This document shows positions 26,036-33,221 of a stretch of DNA of 64,000 nucleotides, one piece after another. The position numbers and the translations under genes were made by a program. The DNA lies in contig NZ_BDGT01000007.1 of the NCBI RefSeq assembly GCF_001748285.1, positions 62,001 through 126,000 of the forward strand. The letters run 5' to 3'. This DNA comes from Thermogemmatispora onikobensis. GTDB taxonomy: Bacteria > Chloroflexota > Ktedonobacteria > Ktedonobacterales > Ktedonobacteraceae. The notes beneath the pieces are model-generated. The model did no database searches, had not been told where the DNA came from, and saw nothing but the letters and a program-made list of their open reading frames with translations. Each line of letters starts with the position of its first letter. Position 1 is the stretch's first letter.

Positions 26036-26632
26036 ATGAGCCAGGGGATGAGCACAGTCCTGGCTAGGGCTGAGCTGCGTCTCTTTTGGCGCCTGGTCAT
26101 TGGTGTCCTGCTCCTACTGACCGGCTCCCAGAAGCTGAGAGATCTGTCTGCCTTTCGCGAAGGCCTCCGGGCCTATCAGGTACTGCCTGCCTGGCTGGAG
26201 ACCCGGAAATCCTTAATCGGGCTATTGGCGCTCACCATTGCTCTGGCAGAGTGCTGCCTGGCGCTGCTATTGCTCGCGGGTGTCTGGAGCATGCCAGTAT
26301 CCTGCAGCGCTGCTGGTCTGCTGCTGCTCTTCAGTCCAATCTCTTCCGTGGACGCCGTGATCTTAGCTGCCATTGTGGCGGTCCTCTAGGAGATCGGCCT
26401 CTTTCCTGGTCAGCAATCGCACGCAATTTATTCCTGGTACTCTTTTCTTCTCTTCCTGTACCTCACGCCTGCTGATCCCTTTAGCCTGGATAGACTCCTG
26501 GCAGGCGAGGCTCTGGCAGAGGGCCAGCTCTGGCAGGACGGCGCCCTTCCCATCGCTCTACTGGTCCTGAGCCTGGTAATCATTAGCAGCCTGGTTAGCG
26601 CCACACGGACCACGCTCAAGCGGCTGCGCTGA
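26036..26632 (+). pseudogene. MauE/DoxX-like membrane protein with two compensating frameshifts
   Basis: The first frame encodes a typical MauE start: RLFWRLVIGVLLLLTGSQKL, then two more hydrophobic segments, ending at a TAG (26387-26389). The diagnostic MauE cytoplasmic motif appears in another frame (about 26335-26450): NLFRGRRDLSCHCGGPLG followed by LSWSAIARNLFLV. The original frame then resumes with GALPIALLVLSLVIISSLV and stops at 26630-26632. The two shifts cancel, so an intact ancestor would be about 198 residues, the normal family length. MauE proteins pass electrons or disulfides across the membrane to MauD-like partners. With the broken MauD-like gene, this suggests decay of the module, or clustered base-calling errors. 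No slippery heptamer was seen at the first shift. Confidence 0.75.
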
Positions 26633-26784
26633 CCTACTTGACTGCCTGCCTGATGGACGCAGCAGCCGCGTATCACGCTAGCCGGAAGCTCTCTGGTCTC
26701 ACTGGCGGCCTGGTCCAACTTTCTCCTGCTCTTTCTACTCTTCTTCTCCCTGATGCTTATAACAAGCAAGCACTGCCATCGGGC

Positions 26785-26815
26785 TTGAAGCCGGTCAGCG
26801 GGAAGAGACTATAAT
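26785..26815 (+). promoter_or_regulatory. Possible promoter for the dienelactone hydrolase
   Basis: A perfect TATAAT (26810-26815) is preceded by TTGAAG (26785-26790) at 19 bases, a longer spacer than ideal. It lies 45 bases before the gene at 26860. Confidence 0.45.
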
Positions 26816-26859
26816 TTGAGCAGGCAAAGAAGTACACGGCCACGCAAAGGAGACCCCAG

Positions 26860-27582
26860 ATGGCTCAACCTGTGACGCAGATGGTCACATTCCCCTCGGA
26901 AGGGAGGCAGCTCGCTGCATTTCTGGCCTTGCCGACCGCCGGCAGCGAGCAAAGCGAGGAAGGGAAGGGACCCTATCCCGGTGTCGTGGTGATCCACGAG
27001 ATCTATGGTCTCAACGACAACATCAAAGACATCGCCCTGCGTCTGGCTGCCGAGGGCTATGCGGCCCTGGCCGTCGACCTCTTCTCGACCGGGAACCGCA
27101 CCGTCTGCATGTTTCGTATGATGAGCGGTCTCGTCTTCAACTCGCTCAACCATCGAGGAGTGCGTGATCTGCGCCATGCCCTTGATTTCCTGGCCCAGCA
27201 ACCGGCGGTTGACAGTGAGCGGCTTGGGGCCATTGGCTTTTGCATGGGGGGGAGTCTGGCCATTGCCTGGGCCTGCGCTGACAGACGTCTGCGGGCCATT
27301 GCTCCTTTCTATGGCATGAATCCGCGGCCTCTGGAAGCTGTCAAGCGCGCCTGTCCGGTGGTTGGCTCCTATCCCGAGCAAGACTTCACTGCCGGGGCTG
27401 GTCGCAAGCTTGATGCTGTCCTGGACACCTACCAGATTCCGCACGACATCAAAATTTATCCGGGGGCCAGACACTCCTTCTTTAACGATCGTGGCCCCAA
27501 CTATCACCCCGAAGCGGCGCAGGACTCCTGGCAGCGTGTGCTAGCCTTCTTCCGTGAGCATGTTCTGGCGCCGGGGGCCTGA
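26860..27582 (+). CDS. Dienelactone hydrolase family protein
   Basis: A 240-residue cytoplasmic alpha/beta hydrolase of the dienelactone hydrolase type. The Cys nucleophile sits in GFCMGG (C128), with Asp in YPEQD (D175), His in ARHSF (H205) and the family Glu in VIHEIYG (E47). Members open lactone rings such as dienelactones from chloroaromatics, but many bacterial paralogues act on other esters. ATG at 26860 is preceded by AAAGGAGA. It is followed 99 bases later, on the same strand, by an acyl-CoA dehydrogenase with its own ribosome-binding site; the two may be co-transcribed. No ring-cleavage genes are nearby, so the true substrate is open. Confidence 0.92.
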   Translation: MAQPVTQMVTFPSEGRQLAAFLALPTAGSEQSEEGKGPYPGVVVIHEIYGLNDNIKDIALRLAAEGYAALAVDLFSTGNRTVCMFRMMSGLVFNSLNHRGVRDLRHALDFLAQQPAVDSERLGAIGFCMGGSLAIAWACADRRLRAIAPFYGMNPRPLEAVKRACPVVGSYPEQDFTAGAGRKLDAVLDTYQIPHDIKIYPGARHSFFNDRGPNYHPEAAQDSWQRVLAFFREHVLAPGA

Positions 27583-27681
27583 ACGCTCTAACGGCGAACG
27601 GCTGATCAGACCTGGATCGAAGCGTGCGTCTGCGGACTGGATAGGTCTGTTTCTGTCATCCCCAACGAAGGAGAGAAAGCG

Positions 27682-28899
27682 ATGGATTTCACCTACTCTG
27701 AGCGAGTCAATGAGCTACGGCAGCGACTCCTTGACTTCATGGAGCGCTCTATTTATCCCAATCAAGAGACCTATCGAAGGCAGATAGAGGCCTCGGGTAA
27801 TCCCCATCACCATGCCGAGATCGTCGATGAACTCAAGCAGAAGGCGAAGGCCGAGGGTCTCTGGAACCTGTTCATGACCGATCCGCGCTACGGGCCGGGC
27901 CTGAGCAACCTCGAATATGCCCCGCTGGCCGAGATCATGGGGCGCGTCAGTTGGGCCTCGGAAGTCTTCAACTGTGCGGCGCCTGACACTGGCAACATGG
28001 AGATCCTGGCGGAATTCGGCACGCCGGAGCAGAAGGAGCAATGGCTCAAACCGCTGCTAGAGGGAGAGATTCGCTCGGCCTTTGCCATGACCGAGCCGGA
28101 CGTTGCCAGCTCGGACGCCACCAACATCCAATTGACCATTGAGCGCCAGGGAGACGAGTATGTCCTCAATGGGCGCAAATGGTGGATCTCGGGGGCGGCG
28201 CGCCCGCGCTGCAAGATCTTCATTGTCATGGGCAAGACCGATCCTCATCATCCCGACCGTCACCGTCAGCAGAGCATGATCCTGGTGCCGCGCGACACGC
28301 CGGGAGTGACCATTGTGCGCAGCCTGCCGGTGATGGGCTATCTCGATAACGAGAGCCATTGCGAGGTCCGTTTTGAGAACGTGCGTGTGCCAGCGAGCAA
28401 TCTCCTGGGCGAGGAGGGCAGCGGCTTTGCCATCGCTCAGGCGCGCCTGGGGCCGGGGCGCATCCATCACTGTATGCGGGCCATCGGAGCGGCCCAGTAT
28501 GCCCTAGAGTTGATGTGTCGCCGGGCCCAGGCGCGGGTTGCCTTTGGCAAGCCGCTGGCGGAGCAGGGCGTCATTCAAGAATGGATCGCCCAGTCGCACC
28601 TGGAGATTGAGCAGGCGCGCCTGCTGACGCTCAAGGCGGCCTGGATGATGGATACCCTGGGCAAGAAAGCGGCCCAGAAAGAGATCGCCATGATCAAAAT
28701 TGTCGCTCCTGCTGTCATGACCAACGTCGTCAATCGCGCGATGCAGGTTTTTGGCGCGGCGGGGCTGTGCGATGACTTCCCGCTGGCCTCCATGTGGGCC
28801 CACGGGCGTACCCTGCATATTGTCGACGGTCCCGATGAGGTCCACAAGCGCTCACTGGCGCGCCTGCTCCTGCGCGAACAGCGTCTTCCGCAGGACTAG
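27682..28899 (+). CDS. Acyl-CoA dehydrogenase family protein
   Basis: A 405-residue flavoprotein that would oxidise an acyl-CoA to the 2-enoyl-CoA, passing electrons to ETF. Visible family blocks include the FAD-contact segment [15 protein letters not shown], the [10 protein letters not shown] strand, the C-terminal helical bundle with ARVAFGKPL and the end motif [14 protein letters not shown] preceding the [12 protein letters not shown] tail. The last features fit the ACAD10/11-like branch, which often handles long-chain or hydroxylated acyl groups. ATG at 27682 follows AAGGAGAGAAAG. Its downstream neighbour is convergent. Together with the acyl-CoA ligase at 60 kb this points to fatty-acid catabolism, but it is not a dedicated operon. 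Confidence 0.93.
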   Translation: MDFTYSERVNELRQRLLDFMERSIYPNQETYRRQIEASGNPHHHAEIVDELKQKAKAEGLWNLFMTDPRYGPGLSNLEYAPLAEIMGRVSWASEVFNCAAPDTGNMEILAEFGTPEQKEQWLKPLLEGEIRSAFAMTEPDVASSDATNIQLTIERQGDEYVLNGRKWWISGAARPRCKIFIVMGKTDPHHPDRHRQQSMILVPRDTPGVTIVRSLPVMGYLDNESHCEVRFENVRVPASNLLGEEGSGFAIAQARLGPGRIHHCMRAIGAAQYALELMCRRAQARVAFGKPLAEQGVIQEWIAQSHLEIEQARLLTLKAAWMMDTLGKKAAQKEIAMIKIVAPAVMTNVVNRAMQVFGAAGLCDDFPLASMWAHGRTLHIVDGPDEVHKRSLARLLLREQRLPQD

Positions 28900-28972
28900 T
28901 TGAGCTGACCGGAGGCGCCCGGAGCCGCTAGCGACACTCCTGCTGGTGCTGCGCCTGGTGCCTCCACCGATC

Positions 28973-30322
28973 TCAGCTGGCCTGGCCACTTTGGCGGGCG
29001 GCACTGGCTGCGGAGACCGAGGGCGGGCTGGCCAGGCCGACGCTAAGCAGATCCTGTAGCTCGTTCCAGGCGTAGGCCAGGGGGGCCTGACGATAGCCGG
29101 GTTCGCCGCGTCCCACCTGGATGGAGAGGCTCCCGATGGTGGCCTTCCAGGTACGCCGCCCAGTCCGGCGCACGAGCTGGCGGCGTGCGGCATACTTGAG
29201 ATAGCGGCGAGCGAGCCGGCGCACACTGCGAGCTTTGAGCAGGCGCCGGTCGACCTGTCTGCCTGCTCGCTTCAGCTGCTGCGCCTGGCGGTTAATTGCC
29301 ACGACCAGCTCATCCAGGGTAAAGGAGGGGTGGCCTTCCTTGCTGCGCTGAACGAGGAAGCCGCTGGCGAGCTGGGTGCAGGTGAAGTGCGCGCTCAAGA
29401 GCCAGGCACGGCGCAGCCGCTCGTGCAGCTCGCGCTGCGGCAGCTGGGGGGCACGCTCGATGCTTGGGGCCAGGCTGACGAAGACCCGCTTGCGGCGGCG
29501 CACGGTCATAAAATCATACATGATAGCAATGGGCACCACGCAGGTTTCGGGCCTGCCCCCACGTAGAAGGCGCTGAGGGGCCGCAGTAATTGGACCAACG
29601 CGGCCATCAGGTGTGAGCTGACCTTCCGGCGCTCCCCAGAGCGAGCCACCGCGGGCGAGCCAGGCTGAAAGAACGTTGAGCTGTTGCCTCAGTTCCTCCA
29701 GAACCAGGTTCTTGACACGTAGGTAGACCGCCGGCTGGAAGATTTCAGCTCCGCTGAGACGGCGCAAGATGGTTCGATAATGCCAGGAAAGCAGCCGCGA
29801 TAAGGGGACGCTGGCAAGACGCTGCGCCTGCTCGCCGGCGCTGTGCGCCCATTGCTGGAGGAAGGCCGGGCTGAGAATCTCGCTCGCCGGACGGTCTCCC
29901 TCGCTCTGAAGGGCGTTGCGCAGCCAGAGTTCGATCGGACGCAAGTGGATGTTTTCGATCGGACGCAGGCCGATGAAGCGCAGGAGGCTCCCCAGCGGGA
30001 GCAGCCCCAGCAGGCGCGAGAACCAGCCTGGCTCTGGAAGAATGCGGCTGAGAAAGCACGGCGCGAAGGCGTCGCTGCGAATGGCAAAGAGGACGTCTCG
30101 GGTGATGGCTCGCCAACTCCAGCGCGCCAGGATGGTAGGAACCTCGATCATCGGGTCAACGTCGCGTTTGTGGGCCATTGCAAAGTAGACTGGTCGCCCA
30201 CGCCCAGGGAGGTGCTCCAGGCCGTGAAATTCGATCTTGTGAAAGAGCCGGACACCTACCCAGAGGATGCCTGCGATCAGAACCCGGCTGCAGGCGGCCA
30301 GCACTGCTGCAAGATGTCTCAT
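28973..30322 (-). CDS. PlsC-like phospholipid/glycerol acyltransferase
   Basis: A 449-residue protein with an N-terminal hydrophobic segment and an acyltransferase domain. The H(x4)D motif is present (AHKRDVD, H51 and D56), and the later motif GAPEGQLTPDG corresponds to the acyl-acceptor binding EGTR-type block. Such enzymes transfer acyl groups to glycerol-3-phosphate or lysophosphatidate at the inner membrane. At about twice the size of typical PlsC, it carries a long basic C-terminal extension (many Arg, about 330-420) of unknown role and an insertion of about 100 residues between the motifs. ATG at 30322 follows AAGGAG. Downstream is the convergent acyl-CoA dehydrogenase. Confidence 0.78.
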   Translation of the reverse strand: MRHLAAVLAACSRVLIAGILWVGVRLFHKIEFHGLEHLPGRGRPVYFAMAHKRDVDPMIEVPTILARWSWRAITRDVLFAIRSDAFAPCFLSRILPEPGWFSRLLGLLPLGSLLRFIGLRPIENIHLRPIELWLRNALQSEGDRPASEILSPAFLQQWAHSAGEQAQRLASVPLSRLLSWHYRTILRRLSGAEIFQPAVYLRVKNLVLEELRQQLNVLSAWLARGGSLWGAPEGQLTPDGRVGPITAAPQRLLRGGRPETCVVPIAIMYDFMTVRRRKRVFVSLAPSIERAPQLPQRELHERLRRAWLLSAHFTCTQLASGFLVQRSKEGHPSFTLDELVVAINRQAQQLKRAGRQVDRRLLKARSVRRLARRYLKYAARRQLVRRTGRRTWKATIGSLSIQVGRGEPGYRQAPLAYAWNELQDLLSVGLASPPSVSAASAARQSGQAS

Positions 30323-30340
30323 GATGACTCCTTGCTTCTC

Positions 30341-30357
30341 TAGCTAGCTAGCTAGCT
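30341..30357. repeat. TAGC tetranucleotide repeat
   Basis: Four tandem TAGC units plus a partial unit just upstream of the acyltransferase start. Being self-complementary, it may form a small cruciform; no evidence of phase variation because it is outside the coding frame. Confidence 0.7.
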
Positions 30358-30525
30358 GGCAGAGTGGGATGACATCGCTCGCAGGATGATGGATTGTCTG
30401 GCTGTGCGTGCTCTGTGGCGGTTGGTTGCTTCACTGCAAGGCGCCGGGCGGGTCAGGGCCTCAGAGGGCAGGTATCCCCAAGGGCTGAGACCTCTGGGGA
30501 TGCCTGCCCGGGGAGCTGGCGTCTC

Positions 30526-31323
30526 TCAGGACATAACGCCGCCGCCGTCGATGTTGATGGCCTGCCCGTTGATGCCCTTGCTGCTGTCCAGAGCCAGAAA
30601 GACGGCGATTGCTGCCACTTCCTCTGGCTCGATGAGGCGGTTCTGGGGGCTACTGCGCGCCAGGCTCTGACGGGCCTGCTCCTCGCTCATGCCGGTGTGG
30701 GCCACGATGTTGCTGACGCTGGCGTCTGTCATTGGCGTATTGACGTAGCTGGGGCAGATGGCGTTCACCGTGATGTTGTAGGGGAGCAGCTCGACGGCGA
30801 GGGCGCGGGTCAGGCCAAGAACACCATGCTTGGAGGCCGTGTAAGCGGCGATGTAGCGTCCGCCGACGCGCGAGGCGATGGAGGCGATATTGATGATGCG
30901 CCCGTAGCGCTGCTCGACGAGCGTTGGCACAAAGGCTTTGCAGACGTAGTAGACCCCGGTCAAGTTGACGGCGAGCAGCCGATGCCAGAGTTCATCGGGG
31001 TGGTTCAGGAATTTGTGACTGCCGGCGATGCCGGCGTTGTTGACCAGAATATGGACGCCGCCCAGACCTGTGCGCAGCTCGTTGGCCATGCGCTCAACCT
31101 GGGCCGGGTCGGTGACGTCGCAGGTCGTAAAGACGCAGCGCCGACCTTGGGCTTCAATCTGAGCCGCGAGCTCTTCTAGCTCGCTGCTATTGCGCGCGCA
31201 GATGCCCACGTCGGCCCCAGCCTCAGCGAGGGCCAGAGCGGTGGCGCGCCCGATGCCTTTGCTGGCTCCTGTGACAACGGCTCGCTTGCCGGCCAGTGGA
31301 AGGTGCTGCAGTAACTCAGTCAT
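30526..31323 (-). CDS. Short-chain dehydrogenase/reductase (FabG-like)
   Basis: A 265-residue NAD(P)-dependent oxidoreductase of the classical SDR family. The cofactor loop is TGASKGIG (18-25), with NNAG at 95-98 and the catalytic set N120, S148, Y161 (YTASK) and K165. The C-terminal INIDGGGVMS is the usual SDR ending. Size and motifs fit 3-oxoacyl-ACP reductase or 3-hydroxyacyl dehydrogenase relatives. I chose the ATG at 31323 because AGGAGAGG lies about 10 bases upstream; the frame is open 21 codons further. Near fatty-acid-related genes, but substrate cannot be fixed. It is on the same strand as the acyltransferase, 203 bases before it. Confidence 0.92.
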   Translation of the reverse strand: MTELLQHLPLAGKRAVVTGASKGIGRATALALAEAGADVGICARNSSELEELAAQIEAQGRRCVFTTCDVTDPAQVERMANELRTGLGGVHILVNNAGIAGSHKFLNHPDELWHRLLAVNLTGVYYVCKAFVPTLVEQRYGRIINIASIASRVGGRYIAAYTASKHGVLGLTRALAVELLPYNITVNAICPSYVNTPMTDASVSNIVAHTGMSEEQARQSLARSSPQNRLIEPEEVAAIAVFLALDSSKGINGQAINIDGGGVMS

Positions 31324-31404
31324 CGTTGGCTGAACCTCTCCTGTCCAATGGGTAGTCGCTGTGATGTGCCTCGACGAAGCAGGCACTCTGGACTAGCTAG
31401 GGCT

Positions 31405-31478
31405 GGTTCGGTTCGGCTCGTTGGTCTTGCCCGCTGGCGATGCGGGGCGAGGTAGGGAACCGAACCGAACCGAACCGG
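31405..31478. repeat. Inverted GGTTC/GAACC pentamer repeats
   Basis: GGTTCGGTTCGG at 31405-31416 faces a tandem run of four ACCGA-type units ending at 31478. The arms can form a 12-bp stem with a loop of about 45 bases. It lies between divergent genes. Confidence 0.6.
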
Positions 31479-31550
31479 ACAAAAGTGCGGGGAGCCGCCT
31501 GCGCTGCGCGTCCTGTCTGCTGGCCAGGTGAGCTTGGGGAGAGGAGGGCC

Positions 31551-31733
31551 ATGTCAGGCAGGCCAGTTCCTCCTCTGTCTCTGTGGCGGCGCTCGCGGTT
31601 GCTCCTCTTGCAGTATGCCACAGGGATCGCTGCTTTTCCAGTTGGCGCCTGGCTCTGGTTGGACGCTGTGTCTCCTACACTGCAGGCTCATTCGCCGATG
31701 TTCTATACTAGCCTGAGAGAAAGCGAGAGCTGA
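31551..31733 (+). CDS. Possible small membrane protein (doubtful)
   Basis: A 60-residue frame starting at an ATG preceded by GAGAGGAGGGCC. It has a basic start (LWRRSR) and one hydrophobic segment (LLLLQYATGIAAFPVGAWLW), so a single-pass or secreted small protein is possible. I recognise no family, and the segment could also be chance in GC-rich DNA. Confidence 0.33.
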   Translation: MSGRPVPPLSLWRRSRLLLLQYATGIAAFPVGAWLWLDAVSPTLQAHSPMFYTSLRESES

Positions 31734-31826
31734 AAGCTGATGTTCCTTTCTATCCTTTATGCATGCAGCTCGCTCGCAGACTCTCTGCTCACTCAGGCTT
31801 GAATGTCAGAGAGGAGGATAAGCACG

Positions 31827-32348
31827 ATGCCAGTCTCTCTGGAGGGGGCGCGCCGCCTCCACGAGGCCCTCAAGGCTTGCGATATCAGGCTGGTTTCGGC
31901 TTTGCCTGAGACCTGGCTTGTTCCTTTGCTGCGTCTGGTAGAGGCGGATCAGGAGATGCGCCTGGTACAGGTGGCGAGAGAGGAGGAGTCGATCGGCATT
32001 GCGGCAGGGGCCTACTTTGCTGGCCTGCCTTCGGTTCATGTGATGCAGAACCACGGCTTGCTGGCGGCCATTAATCCACTGGTCTCACTGGCCATGCTGT
32101 ACAAAATTCCTGTGTTACTGCTCGTCAGCTATCGTGGCTCCTGGGGCGAAAGGGACCCCTGGCAGACGCAGGGAGGACTGGTCACGGAGCCGGTGCTGCG
32201 AGCGCTAACGATCCCTTACTACTGCCTGCGCCGTGAAGATGATCTGGCCCGACGTCTCAAGGAGGCCCAGACGCTGGCGCTCTCGGCCCTACATCCGGTG
32301 GCGGTCCTGTTGACCCGTGAAGTGCTCTGGGACGATGAGGAAGCCTGA
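31827..32348 (+). CDS. comD: TPP-dependent decarboxylase, alpha (PYR) subunit, sulfopyruvate decarboxylase-like
   Basis: A 173-residue subunit corresponding to the pyrimidine-binding half of a thiamine diphosphate enzyme. It shows the conserved Glu-containing segment REEESIGIAAGAYFAG and the block QNHGLLAAINPLVSLAMLY, characteristic of sulfopyruvate and phosphonopyruvate decarboxylases. The partner catalytic half is encoded separately 93 bases downstream, so the pair forms a split enzyme. Sulfopyruvate decarboxylase gives sulfoacetaldehyde in coenzyme M synthesis or sulfonate breakdown; phosphonopyruvate decarboxylase gives phosphonoacetaldehyde. No other genes of either pathway are adjacent. 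ATG at 31827 follows GAGGAGG. Symbol given by similarity; the substrate is inferred. Confidence 0.75.
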   Translation: MPVSLEGARRLHEALKACDIRLVSALPETWLVPLLRLVEADQEMRLVQVAREEESIGIAAGAYFAGLPSVHVMQNHGLLAAINPLVSLAMLYKIPVLLLVSYRGSWGERDPWQTQGGLVTEPVLRALTIPYYCLRREDDLARRLKEAQTLALSALHPVAVLLTREVLWDDEEA

Positions 32349-32441
32349 GCAGCGTCCTTCTTACTGAGGCGTACTGAGGCACAACCTGGGTCAGCAATCT
32401 TTTCTTTCAGATGATGTGCAGAAGGAGGGGAAGCGAAGAGC

Positions 32442-33017
32442 ATGTTGCGCGCGGACGCCCTGCGGGAGATTTATCCCGAGCTAGAGCAGCATATTGTGGT
32501 CACGATTATGGGGGCGGTCGCTGCCGAGCTGTATGCGCTTGGCCACCGACCCAACTTTTTCTATATGGAGCATTCGATGGGGTTGGCCTCGTCCTTGGGC
32601 CTGGGGCTGGCCCTTTCGCTCCCGGAGCAGCAGGTGATTGTCCTTGACGGTGATGGCTCCCTGCTGATGAATCTCGGCACCCTGACGACGCTGGCCCGTT
32701 ATCGGCCCTCCAATTTGCTTCACATTGTCTTTGACAACAGCAGCCTGGTCTCCATAGGGGGCTTCCCCACGGCGACCGCCAGCGGGGCCGATCTGGCGGC
32801 GATGGCGCGGGCGGCGGGCATGCCGCTCGTGATGGAGGCGGAGACGCCCGCCCAGTTCCGCCGGGCGGTGACTGAGGCCCTGACACGCCGGGTAATGACC
32901 ACCCTGGTGGCCAAAGTGGAGGCGAGCGGCCCGGCCTCCTATCGTCTCGACCTGGACTTGTTGGAGAACCGCTTTCAGTTCAAGCGCTATCTCGACTCGC
33001 TGCGCTCTTCCTCTTGA
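32442..33017 (+). CDS. comE: TPP-dependent decarboxylase, beta (PP) subunit, sulfopyruvate decarboxylase-like
   Basis: A 191-residue subunit with the thiamine diphosphate-binding motif GDGSLLMNLGTL ending in DNSSLVSIGG (the GDG...NN-type metal and cofactor motif). The segment MEHSMGLASSLGLGLAL is the usual start of the PP domain in ComE and phosphonopyruvate decarboxylase. It needs the alpha subunit just upstream to make the active site. ATG at 32442 follows GGAGGGGAAG. The C-terminal 30 residues (RLDLDLLENRFQFKRYL) look family-specific. Downstream, the CoxL-type gene runs in the opposite direction, so the decarboxylase genes form a two-gene unit. Confidence 0.78.
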   Translation: MLRADALREIYPELEQHIVVTIMGAVAAELYALGHRPNFFYMEHSMGLASSLGLGLALSLPEQQVIVLDGDGSLLMNLGTLTTLARYRPSNLLHIVFDNSSLVSIGGFPTATASGADLAAMARAAGMPLVMEAETPAQFRRAVTEALTRRVMTTLVAKVEASGPASYRLDLDLLENRFQFKRYLDSLRSSS

Positions 33018-33221
33018 CCGGGCCGACTGTCTGCGCCATCCGTTGGGTTGAGATCGTTGAGGAAGGGGTTCAGGCGAAGGCCGGGAGAAAGGAGGCAGTG
33101 GCAGTGGCGCCAGGCCAGAAGGAAAGGGGCGCGCCCGCGCGTGCCGTTCTGATGACCACGTGTGAGCGCGCCCGCCCTGGTGCCCCGTATTCTCACGGGT
33201 GACCTGGGAGCGGGGGCCGGC

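Larger units (their letters stand above)
31324..31826. other. Intergenic region with GGTTCGG inverted repeat and one doubtful small gene
   Basis: Holds the inverted pentamer repeat at 31405-31478 and a possible 60-residue gene at 31551. No promoter of good quality was found for the downstream decarboxylase genes. Confidence 0.5.

Noticed and set aside
26036-26632. Programmed frameshifting in the MauE-like gene
   Set aside because: No slippery heptamer or following stem was seen at the first shift, and two opposite shifts in one gene plus one in the neighbour fit decay or sequence error better.
30394-31179. 261-codon plus-strand open frame over the SDR gene
   Set aside because: Antisense to intact SDR motifs.
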